Positions 47,770 to 60,859 of a stretch of 64,000 nucleotides of DNA are shown here, piece by piece (positions within the stretch are counted from its first letter, which is position 1; each line of letters opens with the position of its first letter). Made by a program: the position numbers and the translations under genes. The stretch is from Epiperipatus broadwayi. Its lineage: Eukaryota > Onychophora > Udeonychophora > Euonychophora > Peripatidae. Location of the stretch: assembly GCA_028023455.1 (NCBI GenBank), contig JAQFVV010012991.1:274580-338579 (forward strand), written 5' to 3'. The notes under the pieces were generated by a model. It was not told where the DNA came from. It ran no database searches and worked only from the letters and a program-made list of their open reading frames with translations.

Positions 47770-49295
47770 ACCCTTACTTCTGGATATATAAAATAGTTTA
47801 AAATACAACTAGCTCAGTTACATTATTATGCTTCATTAAAATTTGCATATCTATCTTTAATATATTTTTATATTATCATATCTTAATTAAATTTATTATC
47901 AATCATCAAAATCAATATAGTTCTAGATTATACTAATTAAATAAGTATTTATAAAATTATGAGACTGTGAAGTAAAGTTACAAAGTAATAAGCAGATTTA
48001 CACTGAGTCAATATCTCCCAAGATACTGTCTCAATGGCATAAGAATACTACTACTACCTTATCATCTTACCACTACATCTATAGCATTCTTATGACTTTT
48101 AAATGAAATGAATTATCTTTAATAATACTAAAATAATTCCTAACTTTTAACTTAAAATATAATTAAATAATCTCAGGTTCTTCTAATCTGTTTTAAAATA
48201 ATAATAACTCATGTAAATAAGTATGATGTGGGATTTTATATCAAACTTAAATACACCTAACTTATTTAACAATAATAATAATATGAATCTTAGAGTGTAA
48301 TTTAATCTCATCTATTTCTATGATATAATTAATCATTAAATAAATAAACAATTATATGTATATCTTTTATTTCATATGGTATCTTCATTTTAAAATAGAT
48401 CAAAATCTTAGACTTAATAATCTGTGGCAATAAACAATATTGTATTCTTATAATGTGCATTATAATCATCTTATGACCATTGCAATATTTTATGTTCATG
48501 TCAATCAATTCTTATAAAATAATGTTAAGCAAATATGGTATTCAATTCTAAGTAATAATAACAAATTCAATTTTGTGCAAATATTATGTTTATTTCAAAT
48601 CATCTGATGTCAAAATGCTGAGGTGAAAATAATGAAACTTGACACACTTTTAAAACAAATTAACAAATTTATTTACAATAACTTCAAATAAAATTTATTT
48701 ACACTATTTACAGTTTATAACTTATGACAACAAATAAAATAAAAATATAGGAATACAAATATAAGAGGCTTACACTGTTATTAACTTATGTACTTAATAA
48801 GCAATTACACATTGCTTCAAATGCTATATTAATATTATTACAGTGTGTTTTTCTTAAAACTTAGATTTGAAAAATAAATAGTAGTAATCTTTAATTATTA
48901 CAAATAATAATACATGTCAAGATTATCTATGTAGTATGTGTACATAATGTAGCTTTACCTATTAAATAACTACATTAATTAAATATCATTTATAATGTAC
49001 TATCATGTATTCACTTTGTTATTAACATTGCTTAATAGCTTTATATAAAATTAAGATGTCTTTGTAATGTAAACAAATAATTGACTGTACTTATACTTTA
49101 TTTAATGTAATTCCTGTTATATGTTTTATAAAATATGCATTCTATATTTGTATTATTCAAACATTAATATTTAAATCATTTATCAATTTTAAATTCATAA
49201 AACATTACATTAGATAAATTTTATGATTCCTTTCTGTGTAAAATCATTATTTTACCTTATGTGCTTTACTAACCTTTCTAATAAATTTTATCTAT
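47767..49295 (-). mobile_element. Older LTR copy, left half (split)
   Basis: It starts TGTACCCTTACTTC, like both LTRs of the inserted element, and follows them base for base with more differences. It stops at 49295 where the younger element begins. No primer-binding-like motif lies to its left, so it is either the 3' LTR (element orientation) of an older copy lying to the right or a solo LTR. Confidence 0.9.
49292..49295. repeat. Target-site duplication CTAT, left
   Basis: CTAT precedes the left LTR and is repeated at 61737-61740. Within the family LTR this tetranucleotide occurs once at the matching point (about 50826-50829), so the insertion point is fixed. Confidence 0.9.
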
Positions 49296-52183
49296 TGTAC
49301 CCTTACTTCTTGATATATAAAATAGTTTAAAATACAACTAGCTCAGTTACATTATTCTGCTTAATTAAAATTTGCATATCTATCTTTAATATACTTTTAT
49401 ATTATCATATCTTAATTAAATTTATTATCAATCATCAAAATCAATATAATTCTAGATTATATTAATTAAATAAGTATTTATAAAATTATGAGACTGTGAA
49501 GTAAAGTTACAAAGTAATAAGCAGATTTACACTGAGTCAATATCTCCCAAGATACTGTCTCAATGGCATAAGAATACTATCACTACCCTATCACTTTACC
49601 ACTACATCTATAGCATTCTTATGGCTTTTAAATGAAATAAATTATCTTTAATAATACTAAAATAATTCCTAACTTTTAACTTAAAATATAATTAAATAAT
49701 CTCAGGTTCTTCTAAGCTGTTTTAAAATAATAATAACTCATGTAAATAAGTATGATGTGGGATTTTATATCAAACTTAAATACACCTAACTTATTTAAAT
49801 AATAATAATAATACTAATCTTAGAGTGTAATTTAATCTCATCTATTTCTATGATATAATTAATCATTAAATAAATAAACAATCATATGTATATCTTTTAT
49901 TTCATATGGTATCTTCATTTTAAAATAGATCAAAATCTTATACTTAATAATCTGTGGCAATAAACAATATTGTATTCTTATAATGTGCATTATAATCATC
50001 TTATGACCATTGTAATATTTATGTTCATGTCAATCAATTCTTATAAAATAATGTTAAGCAAATATGGTATTCAATTCTAAGTAATAATAACAAATTCAAT
50101 TTTGTGCAAATATTATGTTTATTTCAAATCATCTGATGTCAAAATGCTGAGGTGAAAAATAATGAAACTTGACACACTTTTAAAACAAATTAACAAATTT
50201 ATTTACAATAACTTCAAATAAAATTTATTTACACTATTTACAGTTTATAATTTATAACAACAAATAAAATAAAAATAAGAAATACAAATATAAGAGGCTT
50301 ACACTGTTATTAACTTATGTACTTAATAAGCAATTACACATTGCTTCAAATGCTATATTAATATTATTACAGTGTGTTTTTCTTAAAACTTAGATTTGAA
50401 AAATAAATAGTAGTAATCTTTAATTATTACAAATAATAATACATGTCAAGATTATCTATGTAGTATGTGTAGATAATGTAACTCTACCTATTAAATAACT
50501 ACATTAATTAAATATCATTTATAATGTATTATCATGTATTCACTTTGTTATTAGCATTGCCTAATAACTTTATATAAAATTAAGATGTCTTTGTAATGTA
50601 AACAAATAATTGACTGTACTTATACTTTACTTAATGTAATTCCTGTTATACATTTTATAAAATATGCATTCTATATTTGTATTATTCAAACATTAATATT
50701 TAAATCATTTATCAATTTTAAATTCATAAAAAAAACATTACATTAGATAAATTTTATGATTCCTTTCTGTGTAAAATCATTATTTTACCCTATGTGCTTT
50801 ACTAACCTTTCTAATAAATTTCTATCTATAAAACATATTCTAAACTTATTTAAAACATTTTCCGGAAAACAAATATCAACTTCAAATAAAATATTCATTA
50901 TCCAAATTACTCATACTATATTGTCTATACTTAGTAAACTTTTCAATCTAAATATAGGCTTCTACTCATAACGTAACTTAGCTTATTCAATAAACAAAAT
51001 ACACAAAAATATAGACTTTTAAAATCCTTTTCTAAATTTGCAAAAATAAAATAATTACTTAGATAAATAATAAACATCATTTTAATACTAAGCATAAATA
51101 AAAATATCAAAATTATTTACGAAAGAATCATATAATTATTTCTCAAGCTTTTTACGTAATGTTGTATCATGTTTATATTATAAATTAAAAATTATGCATA
51201 TTTTAATAAAGTTTGTTGTCAATATAATGTATGTGTTTTCATAATATATTTATCCATTCATTCTACAACAACATAATATTCAGTTGATCTAAAGAAAAAC
51301 ATATTAAATTCATTAAAAATCATTATACAATATTTTTTTACCATAATAATAATATTGTCCATTCTGCTATCCAGTATTCTTCGGAATTTGCAGCTTCATA
51401 AAATAAAAAATCATTCACATTTTCACTCATAAACATTCATTAGAATATTCCGTGTTATATTAATTATAAAAATAAGTTTATGTAATTAATTATTATATTA
51501 TTTTAAAGTTACTATTTAATAAATGTACCTAACCTACTTTTTAAGAGTTTAATAATATTTAAATTTTATGTTAAATAAATAAAATAAATTTATATTACAT
51601 ATTCCATCGTTGATTTTTCCTACCATAAAAGTTCTAACAAATATCCTCCGTATAAAGTCAATAAAACACTATTTCCTGTTCCGTTGAATCACGTGTTTCT
51701 TGAAAGTTTATAATAAAATGATAACGTTCTTTTTTAAAAATAAAAATAATAAGTTCCAATAAGAAAACAAATAAAATTAAAATAGTTTATAAGTTCTTTG
51801 GATCCAATTCTTCATCAATTATTATTTGAAAGTTATTATTTCAACTTAGTTTATAATTGATAAAATTGTCATTTAATTATTTTTCAATTAACTTGGCTCG
51901 GCTTGGCTTATTTAACTTAATTTGGATATCCATGTATTATTTGCGCATTTGTAAATACCATATTCCGGTAAGAATTAATTTTTTCATCTATAACGTCCAG
52001 CGTTTAGATTACTTCGATATAGCAATTTTATTATATTGCGTTTTTAAATAATCATATTTATAGTCTATTTGCCTTTTTAAAACGTCAATATTTAGTCTTT
52101 TAGCATAAAGACTTAACAAGGCAAGTATTTATTTAAAATTACTACTGCTTCTTATATCTTTCCTCAAGATATATATTTTACTT

Positions 52184-52396
52184 CTATAATTTGTCAAAAT
52201 ATTTTCTTTTACAGAAATATTTATATTTCTTTAAAATATCTATTAGTAATAGACAATAGTAATTTAACTTTTGAAAACTATTTATAGTCCAAAATACTAC
52301 TTTTCTCCATCTTGTAGTTTTATGTACTAATCCAGCGTCTGTTACTTTTCTAGCATAAAGTTTCTGATATATTTCTCCGATACGTGAGGTTTCCAT
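52184..52396 (-). CDS. Small LTR open frame, 70 codons
   Basis: It begins METSRIGEIYQKLYARKVTD and ends with a basic, aromatic stretch (KKYKYFCKRKYF). The same frame, with the same start and stop, exists in the other LTR (60382-60594) and in the older LTR (63089-63301). It lies downstream of the LTR promoter on the same strand. I recognise no family. Against coding: almost all differences among copies change amino acids, so the frame may be open only by youth and chance. Confidence 0.25.
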   Translation of the reverse strand: METSRIGEIYQKLYARKVTDAGLVHKTTRWRKVVFWTINSFQKLNYYCLLLIDILKKYKYFCKRKYFDKL

Positions 52397-52594
52397 TGAT
52401 TATTTGTACGTAAATTGAGTTTCGATATTGAGAAGATGATAGGGAAAATTAAGTTTCTACTGCATATTCATTACTTTAAAATATTATAAATTATTCAATA
52501 ACACTCTTATGATTTTACAACTGATTTTTAAGAGCGTTTATAAATTTACTCAGCTATTTTTTAATAGCACAAACGACTTAGAAGTTTTATTGTA

Positions 52595-52660
52595 GAGAGC
52601 CCCCCTCAACAATTGAATCCAGCTTTTATAGTGGAAGAGACTCCACATCTGATTGGTTCG
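52595..52660 (-). promoter_or_regulatory. LTR pol II promoter (3' LTR copy)
   Basis: On the minus strand AACCAATCAG (CCAAT at 52652-52656) is followed at 22-bp distance by CTATAAAAGCTGG (TATA at 52621-52630) and then an initiator-like ATTCAATTG about 25 bp on. Spacing fits a pol II core promoter. It lies about 910 bp inside the LTR. Confidence 0.7.
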
Positions 52661-53540
52661 ATTAAACAATCAAACTTTGCTTATTTACATATTTATCAAC
52701 TCACTATTAAAAATAAAATAATGACTTATTTAATATTTGATATTTTATCAAATTCTTTCAAAACAATATTTATCGTTTATTTAAATCTATTAAACATTCT
52801 TTTGAAATATTATTTCTCACTTGATTTAAATCTTAACTTTTATAAGATCATTTAAAATAAATTAAATCTTTTTAAATACGTTATATTTTTAAGACAATAT
52901 TTTTAAAATCAAATTTAATATTTTACATTAATATCTTTATTTTTATCTCGTGATAACTCACGTATTATTTATAAATTTTATAACATGATTTTTTAAAATA
53001 ATAATTGCAACTTTATTAGACAACTTCCACGCGTGTGTGTATAACATCTGTTCTTTATAACACAAGAACGCTTGTCTAAAAATAAACTTAACAATTGCTT
53101 TTTTTAAAATAAATATTTATTTTTAAATATTTAAGATATTATAATAGATTTTAAAATAATTATTTGATATGATTAAAATCAAATATTAATCTCAATTTAA
53201 GTACTTATAATTTAAAATATTTTTATTCACTTTTAACATATATTTCAAATTAAATAAATATCTTTGTTTAATTTTAACTTGTCTTTTAAATACTTTAGCT
53301 TTAAACATTTGTTATTAAATTTATTAATGCAGTATTACATCATAATCATCATCATTTTAATATCTTCTCAAGATCAACACAATTCACATATCAAACACTC
53401 ATAGATTGCTTTAATTAAACTTATGGTAACATTACCACAAGCAAAGTCAACATCACATCTTTAAAATACTTCTTAAATTTAAAATTTTCCACTAGATTAG
53501 CACAAAACTTAAATGGTGACCCATATAAAAGGGCACATAT

Positions 53541-53550
53541 TCCCCTCCTT
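53541..53550 (-). promoter_or_regulatory. Polypurine tract
   Basis: On the minus strand GAAGGAGGGGA, three bases before the TGTGCCC start of the 3' LTR. This is where plus-strand DNA synthesis would be primed. Confidence 0.85.
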
Positions 53551-54609
53551 CGGATAAAATTTTAAATTTAACATTCATCTTTAACATCTTTACTCCACAT
53601 TAATCAATTTTATCTTTCTTATCATTTAAATATCATAACACATTACTTTATCACAAAGTTTCATAAAGCATTGAAATATCATCTCAAATTTCACTAAGGA
53701 AACACTTTTAAATAAACTACAATGACTTCTTTACTTCATAAATTAAGTTTCACTTCTCTTCCTTATCTTTTTAATTAGGTTACTTTCATTTCCCTAATAT
53801 TTCTACAAATATCAAGTATTTAAATTCTCTTAAATACACCTTTACATAAGCTACTAAAAATACATATTATTATAGTTAATACTATATTTTAAATTACTCT
53901 ATGTATTTTATTTATAACTTATTGCTAACTTCATTAGCAATCTTATAGATTATTATTCAGCAAATCTATATATTTCTCTTTTAAAATGATTAACTTCATC
54001 TTTTAAGATTGATCACTTTCATGATCACTACCTTAATACAAATTAATCTTTTATAAGATTTAATTATATATACTTTAAACATATGAGTTTTATACTCTTT
54101 AACTCTATTATTTAACTTCTTGTTTAAAATATATTTACTTCAATAGCTAATTCCATTTCTACTTAGTCATTATGACAAAACTTATTTCTTCTTAAAATAT
54201 CATTTACATATTTTGTAAATTTCTTCAACTAAACTTTATTCATCATGCTAATTTATTACATAATAAATTATTTCCTTATGTGAATAAAGCAAGTATTTAA
54301 ACATTACATTAAAATATTTATTCACAACATTTTTACGATTGTAACTCACACATCAGAAGGAAAAAGAATTAAATTCCTTGCATTACACGTCACTTTTTCC
54401 CCATCTAGTGTGGTTAACATCAAGGCATTTTCCCTTACTTTGAAGGTTGCAAACATAGAAATATCTTATGTTTGTTTTACAAAGCCCAAAAAAAAAATAA
54501 TAATATAATGTCATAACACATTATCAAACACACATATCTTCTTTAAGAATCATTTGTCTTAATTATTAGATATCTTCTTCTCTAAATTTAAACTTTAATT
54601 CTCTTTTTT
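53551..54609 (-). other. Non-coding interior downstream of gag
   Basis: About 1 kb of AT-rich sequence between gag and the polypurine tract, in the place where pol would be. All frames are closed. No protease, RT or integrase motif could be found. Confidence 0.7.
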
Positions 54610-56690
54610 TTAATTCAACTTTTTACTACCAGTTTTATTATCTGGTCTCTTCAGAATTGTGGTCACACCACTTGTAGAAGGCTGATTATGCAAATCATCA
54701 CTTCTATCCCTATTTGCATTGTACTGTATAGACTTTTTAAAATATGGAGACATCTTATCTTTACCTTTATAATTAAAACTTCTCTTAAAGCCTCCAGAAG
54801 ATTTTACTCCTGTATGGACACTAAGACTTGCTAATGGGTAATTATTTTTATCCCTATTTACTCTAGACCCATTATCCATAGAGAATTCTGATACTTCCAG
54901 AGCATCCAATATTTCGGAGACTCCTTCAATTGTTCCACGGTCAGCAACTATTAGCAACTGTTCCACATGCTTTGGCAAGTTGTGCCTAACTATTCGAACA
55001 ATTTGTCCCTCCGATAATGGATAAGCAGTCAAAGTCTTCAAACGAACGGCTTGACTTCTGAAAAAACTGGTGTAGCTGCCTTTGCTAACTTGGTACTTAT
55101 CTTGGGTAATTTGATACCGAATACAATCCTGTTTGTCGGAGTTCCAAAAGCTCCCGACAAATAAACATTTGAAATCACCATAAGTCATTGGCTTCACAAA
55201 CAGGGATTGCCACCAATCTTTAGCAACTCCGTATAAATGATTGCTGCACACAGCTACTTTCTCCTTTTCAGACAAAGAACATATCGAAAACAATTCATCC
55301 AAATTGTTTAGAAACTCCGAGGGGTTTTCCATGTATTCCCCTTTAAATGGTTTAACTTTCATAAACCTTAAGGCCATAGAATTATTTGAACTACCCTCAT
55401 GACTAATTACTTCTCTAGTTGGTCTATTGTCAATTTCCTTCACAAGAGTATTGTCTGACTGATTATTATTATTACTACTTGGCTTAATTAATTCTATATT
55501 ATTCATTTGTGAAGAATCAACATAGTCAACATATGCTTTACTACTTATTTTTCCGGTAAACATTTCTGCCTTGGCATTACATATACTTTTCATTTCCATT
55601 TGATCATATACTTGCTGAAATTTTCCTTCTAAGTCCATCTGTTCCAGCACTTGCTTCACATACCCTTTTTGCTCTTTTCTGAACTCATCTAGATTCTTGT
55701 CTAAAATTTCTTTATAACTGTTATTACTTTGTTCTATCATTCCTGCATGATCCTTTATATCCTTCTGAATACGTTTGATATTTTCTCCAACTTTCGATCG
55801 ATATTTATTTTCATCGACCTTTTTGACATCTATACTTTTAAATTTCTCTACTAACTCCTGCTCTATTTCCTTTTTTATGTCCCCTTTTGTCTGAATTATA
55901 GCACTTTTAACATCTTTGATATCTTCATTAAGATTACTCACTTGGTTTTTAACATCACCAATTTCAACATCAACTTTATATTTATAATCATCAATTTTAC
56001 AAGTTAAATTGTTATTATTGATTTTACATTGATCAATAGATTCAGCTATTTGATCTCTTAGTCCTTTAATTGTGTTTTCTGAAAACTCATGAAATTTACT
56101 TTCTAGCCTTTCTTGATTTCTATCATCAACTTTTCGTATTTCTAATTTTAAAGACTCAATTACTTCTTCATTTTTATCAAATCTTATGTCTATACTATCC
56201 ATTCTATCTTCCATTTTCTTATTCATATTTTTTATTTCATTCTTAATAGAATCATTATCTTCTTTTAAAGAATCTAATTTAAGACTATTTTTATTATTCT
56301 CCTCTTTCATTTCTTTCATATCTTCTTTTAAAGATTTACTCTCCTCTTTCATTTCTTTCATATCTTCTTTTAAAGAATCAAATCTAATTTATTATCCTCT
56401 TTCATTCCTTTCATATCTTCTTTTATTGAACTTATACTTTGCATTATCATTTTAAAATATTTCTCAAAACCAGAATGCTCTACATCTTTTTCAGCTTTCA
56501 CTACTTCTTTTCCTACAGTTTTAAAAATTATCTCTTCCTCTTCCTCTATTTCACTATCCATATTCTGAGTATTTTCTAATACTATTTCTGAATTTGCTGA
56601 TTTTTCTATTTCTCTGCTCTCCACACAACTATTATCTTCTACAACAAAATTTGACATTTCAACTTCTAAATCTTTATCCCAATTATCCAT
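54610..56690 (-). pseudogene. Gag-like protein of the LTR element, frame-broken
   Basis: Two minus-strand frames form one gene. The first (56690-56370, 106 codons) begins MDNWDKDLEVEMSNF and is acidic. The second (56361-54610, 583 codons) continues the same KEDMKEMKEE-type repeats. A 5-base insertion near 56378-56385, judged against the neighbouring internal repeat, shifts the frame and makes a stop at 56370-56372. Residues 1-250 of the second frame look like a long coiled coil (Lys/Glu rich). Residues 331-490 look like a retrotransposon capsid: FMKVKPFKGE, W383-W384, TYGDFKCLFVGSFW and YTSFFRSQAVRLK. The tail, 500-583, is basic, with no Cys-His zinc knuckle. The protein would assemble the particle. 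A coiled coil this long is unusual for a Gypsy-type gag. The call rests on these motifs, not on a database match. Confidence 0.8.
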
Positions 56691-57345
56691 TTTTTATATT
56701 TCTTTAAAATTCAATCCTAACAATATGCAGTACTTATTATTTTATATTTTAAAATACAATTCCCCATCAACCTTCCCATCTCCACTCAACTCACTTTTAC
56801 AACTAATCATATAATAGTATCCTCAAAAACTCTACATTACTTACTATTAAATAATTATATAAATTTCAATAACAAAATTGTGTCATATCATTTATTTTTA
56901 CACCTATGACCCACAGACAATTTGCACATAATATATAATATTAAATATCCATTTAAAATATTTCAAGAATTGATATGGTCATATTATAATATAATTATTT
57001 GCCACATTTCTATAATTTATTGTTTTATTAACTTAAAATCAACATAGTATTTAACTTCAAAGAATAATCATATTACAGATACCACATGAAAATATAATAC
57101 TCTACTAATAAAATTTTTATTTTAATTTTATTTTAATTTTATAATCAACATCTAATCAATTATAAATATTATTATAAAATACTAACTATTTCTTTTATAA
57201 ATATACTAACCACTAAATCCTAAATTATACATTTTAATACATCTTCCGATCTCCTATCATTTTACTCTACTAACATACATATTATTCCTAAAATTATGTA
57301 TCCTAATTCTTAATTGAATATCTAAGCCTAAAATGATTAGTTACT
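56691..57345 (-). other. 5' untranslated interior
   Basis: AT-rich sequence between the primer-binding region and gag. No feature beyond TA-rich runs is seen. Confidence 0.6.
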
Positions 57346-57482
57346 AAAATCTTTCTTTTCCATCTATCGGGCCGATAAAATTGTAACTCTAACATATCAA
57401 TGGCCCATTACGTTGCCGGCGCCAAAATCTTCCTTTTCCAACCATCGGGTTGATAACCAATAGCCGACCACGTTGCGCGCCA
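57346..57482 (-). repeat. Imperfect tandem duplication of the primer-binding region
   Basis: Units 57346-57423 and 57425-57482 share AAAATCTT(T/C)CTTTTCCA, ATCGGG, GATAA and a C-G-rich end (CGTTGCCGGCGCC; CGTTGCGCGCC). Each carries a TGGCGC motif on the minus strand. The stretch is sharply richer in GC than the rest of the element. Confidence 0.75.
57463..57482 (-). promoter_or_regulatory. Primer-binding-like site
   Basis: TGGCGCGCAACGTGGTCGGC on the minus strand, 16 bases from the LTR edge. It starts with TGG, complementary to a tRNA CCA end. TGGCGCCCAACGTGGGGC-like sites are known from other LTR elements. I cannot assign the tRNA. Confidence 0.65.
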
Positions 57483-60381
57483 AAATCAACTTACCCTTTG
57501 TACCCTTACTTCTTGATATATAAAATAGTTTAAAATACAACTAGCTCAGTTACATTATTATGCTTAATTAAAATTTGCATATCTATCTTTAATATACTTT
57601 TATATTATCATATCTTAATTAAATTTATTATCAATCATCAAAATCAATATAGTTCTAGATTATACTAATTAAATAAGTATTTATAAAATTATGAGACTGC
57701 GAAGTAAAGTTACAAAGTAATAAGCAGATTTACACTGAGTCAATATCTCCCAAGATACTGTCTCAATGGCATAAGAATACTATCACTACCCTATCACTTT
57801 ACCACTACATCTATAGCATTCTTATGGCTTTTAAATGAAATAAATTATCTTTAATAATACTAAAATAATTCCTAACTTTTAACTTAAAATATAATTAAAT
57901 AATCTCAGGTTCTTCTAAGCTGTTTTAAAATAATAATAACTCATGTAAATAAGTATGATGTGGGATTTTATATCAAACTTAAATACACCTAACTTATTTA
58001 AATAATAATAATAATACTAATCTTAGAGTGTAATTTAATCTCATCTATTTCTATGATATAATTAATCATTAAATAAATAAACAATCATATGTATATCTTT
58101 TATTTCATATGGTATCTTCATTTTAAAATAGATCAAAATCTTATACTTAATAATCTGTGGCAATAAACAATATTGTATTCTTATAATGTGCATTATAATC
58201 ATCTTATGACCATTGTAATATTTATGTTCATGTCAATCAATTCTTATAAAATAATGTTAAGCAAATATGGTATTCAATTCTAAGTAATAATAACAAATTC
58301 AATTTTGTGCAAATATTATGTTTATTTCAAATCATCTGATGTCAAAATGCTGAGGTGAAAAATAATGAAACTTGACACACTTTTAAAACAAATTAACAAA
58401 TTTATTTACAATAACTTCAAATAAAATTTATTTACACTATTTACAGTTTAAAATTTATGACAACAAATAAAATAAAAATAAGAAATACAAATATAAGAGG
58501 CTTACACTGTTATTAACTTATGTACTTAATAAGCAATTACACATTGCTTCAAATGCTATATTAATATTATTACAGTGTGTTTTTCTTAAAACTTAGATTT
58601 GAAAAATAAATAGTAGTAATCTTTAATTATTACAAATAATAATACATGTCAAGATTATCTATGTAGCATGTGTACATAATGTAGCTCTACCTATTAAATA
58701 ACTACATTAATTAAATATCATTTATAATGTATTATCATGTATTCACTTTGTTATTAGCATTGCCTAATAACTTTATATAAAATTAAGATGTCTTTGTAAT
58801 GTAAACAAATAATTGACTGTACTTATACTTTACTTAATGTAATTCCTGTTATACATTTTATAAAATATGCATTCTATATTTGTATTATTCAAACATTAAT
58901 ATTTAAATCATTTATCAATTTCAAATTCATAAAAACATTACATTAGATAAATTTTATGATTCCTTTCTGTGTAAAATCATTATTTTACCCTATGTGCTTT
59001 ACTAACCTTTCTAATAAATTTCTATCTATAAAACATATTCTAAACTTATTTAAAACATTTTCCGGAAAACAAATATCAACTTCAAATAAAATATTCATTA
59101 TCCAAATTACTCATACTATATTGTCTATACTTAGTAAACTTTTCAATCTAAATATAGGCTTCTACTCATAACGTAACTTAGCTTATTCAATAAACAAAAT
59201 ACACAAAAATATAGACTTTTAAAATCCTTTTCTAAATTGCAAAAATAAAATAATTACTTAGATAAATAATAAACATCATTTTAATACTAAGCATAAATAA
59301 AAATATCAAAATTATTTACGAAAGAATCATATAATTATTTCTAAGCTTTTACGTAATGTTGTATCATGTTTATATTATAAATTAAAAATTATGCATATTT
59401 TAATAAAGTTTGTTGTCAATATAATGTATGTGTTTTCATAATATATTTATCCATTCATTCTACAACAACATAATATTCAGTTGATCTAAAGAAAAACATA
59501 TTAAATTCATTAAAAATCATTATACAATATTTTTTTACCATAATAATAATATTGTCCATTCTGCTATCCAGTATTCTTCGGAATTTGCAGCTTCATAAAA
59601 TAAAAAATCATTCACATTTTCACTCATAAACATTCATTAGAATATTCCGTGTTATATTAATTATAAAAATAAGTTTATGTAATTAATTATTATATTATTT
59701 TTAAGTTACTATTTAATAAATGTACCTAACCTACTTTTTAAGAGTTTAATAATATTTAAATTTTATGTTAAATAAATAAAATAAATTTATATTACATATT
59801 CCATCGTTGATTTTTCCTACCATAAAAGTTCTAACAAATATCCTCCGTATAAAGTCAATAAAACACTATTTCCTGTTCCGTTGAATCACGTGCTTCTTGA
59901 AAGTTTATAACAAAAATGATAACGTTCTTTTTTAAAAAAAAAAATAATAAGTTCCAATAAGAAAACAAATAAAATTAAAATAGTTTATAAGTTCTTTGGA
60001 TCCAATTCTTCATCAATTATTATTTGAAAGTTATTATTTCAACTTAGTTTATAATTGATAAAATTGTCATTTAATTATTTTTCAATTAACTTGGCTCGGC
60101 TTGGCTTATTTAACTTGATTTGGATATCCATGTATTACTTGCGCATTTGTAAATACCATATTCCGGTAAGAATTAATTTTTCCATCTATAACGTCCAGCG
60201 TTTAGATTACTTCGATATAGCAATTTTATTATATTGCGTTTTTAAATAATCATATTTATAGTCTATTTGCCTTTTTAAAACGTCAATATTTAGTCTTTTA
60301 GCATAAAGACTTAACAAGGCAAGTATTTATTTAAAATTACTACTGCTTCTTATATCTTTCCTCAAGATATATATTTTACTT

Positions 60382-60594
60382 CTATAATTTGTCAAAATAT
60401 TTTCTTTTACAGAAATATTTATATTTCTTTAAAATATCTATTAGTAATAGACAATAGTAATTTAACTTTTGAAAACTATTTATAGTCCAAAATACTACTT
60501 TTCTCCATCTTGTAGTTTTATGTTCTAATCCAGCGTCTGTTACTTTTCTAGCATAAAGTTTCTGACATATTTTTCCGATACGCGATGTTTCCAT
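60382..60594 (-). CDS. Small LTR open frame, 70 codons (5' LTR copy)
   Basis: The same frame as at 52184-52396, with three amino-acid differences in the first 24 codons (GKICQ for GEIYQ; LEHK for LVHK). No family is recognised; see that entry for the argument against coding. Confidence 0.25.
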   Translation of the reverse strand: METSRIGKICQKLYARKVTDAGLEHKTTRWRKVVFWTINSFQKLNYYCLLLIDILKKYKYFCKRKYFDKL

Positions 60595-60793
60595 TGATTA
60601 TTTGTACGTAAATTGAGTTTCGATATTGAGAAGACGATAGGGAAAATTAAGTTTCTACTGCATATTCATTACTTTAAAATATTATAAATTATTCAATAAC
60701 ACTCTTATGATTTTACAACTGATTTTTAAGAGCGTTTATAAATTTACTTAGCTATTTTTTAATAGCACAAACGACTTAGAAGTTTTATTGTAG

Positions 60794-60859
60794 AGAGACC
60801 CCCCTCAACAATTGAATCCAGCTTTTATAGTGGAAGAGACTCCACATCTGATTGGTTCG
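60794..60859 (-). promoter_or_regulatory. LTR pol II promoter (5' LTR copy, would drive the element)
   Basis: CCAAT at 60851-60855, TATAAAAGCT at 60820-60829 and an initiator-like ATTCAATTG near 60810, all on the minus strand. If transcription starts here, about 3.3 kb of LTR would form the leader before the interior is reached. Confidence 0.7.

Larger units (their letters stand above)
49296..53537 (-). repeat. 3' LTR of the gag-only element
   Basis: In element orientation it runs from 53537 (TGTGCCCTTTTATATGGG) to 49296 (...GGGTACA). By eye it differs from the other LTR by roughly one base in a hundred in the parts I compared (three differences in the first 180 bases), consistent with a fairly recent insertion. 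Confidence 0.93.

Noticed and set aside
50756-50971. Plus-strand 71-codon frame present in both young LTRs
   Set aside because: Identical only because the LTRs are young. It is antisense to the element, and in the older LTR the insertion splits it.
51857-52051. Plus-strand 64-codon frame in the LTRs
   Set aside because: The corresponding part of the older LTR is heavily diverged and not open.
52613-52855. Plus-strand 80-codon frame in the LTRs
   Set aside because: It overlaps the LTR promoter in antisense and has no motif. The older LTR changes its start region.
53551-54609. Hidden pol gene in the LTR element
   Set aside because: All six frames are closed, and no RT, protease or integrase motif could be found even across frames.
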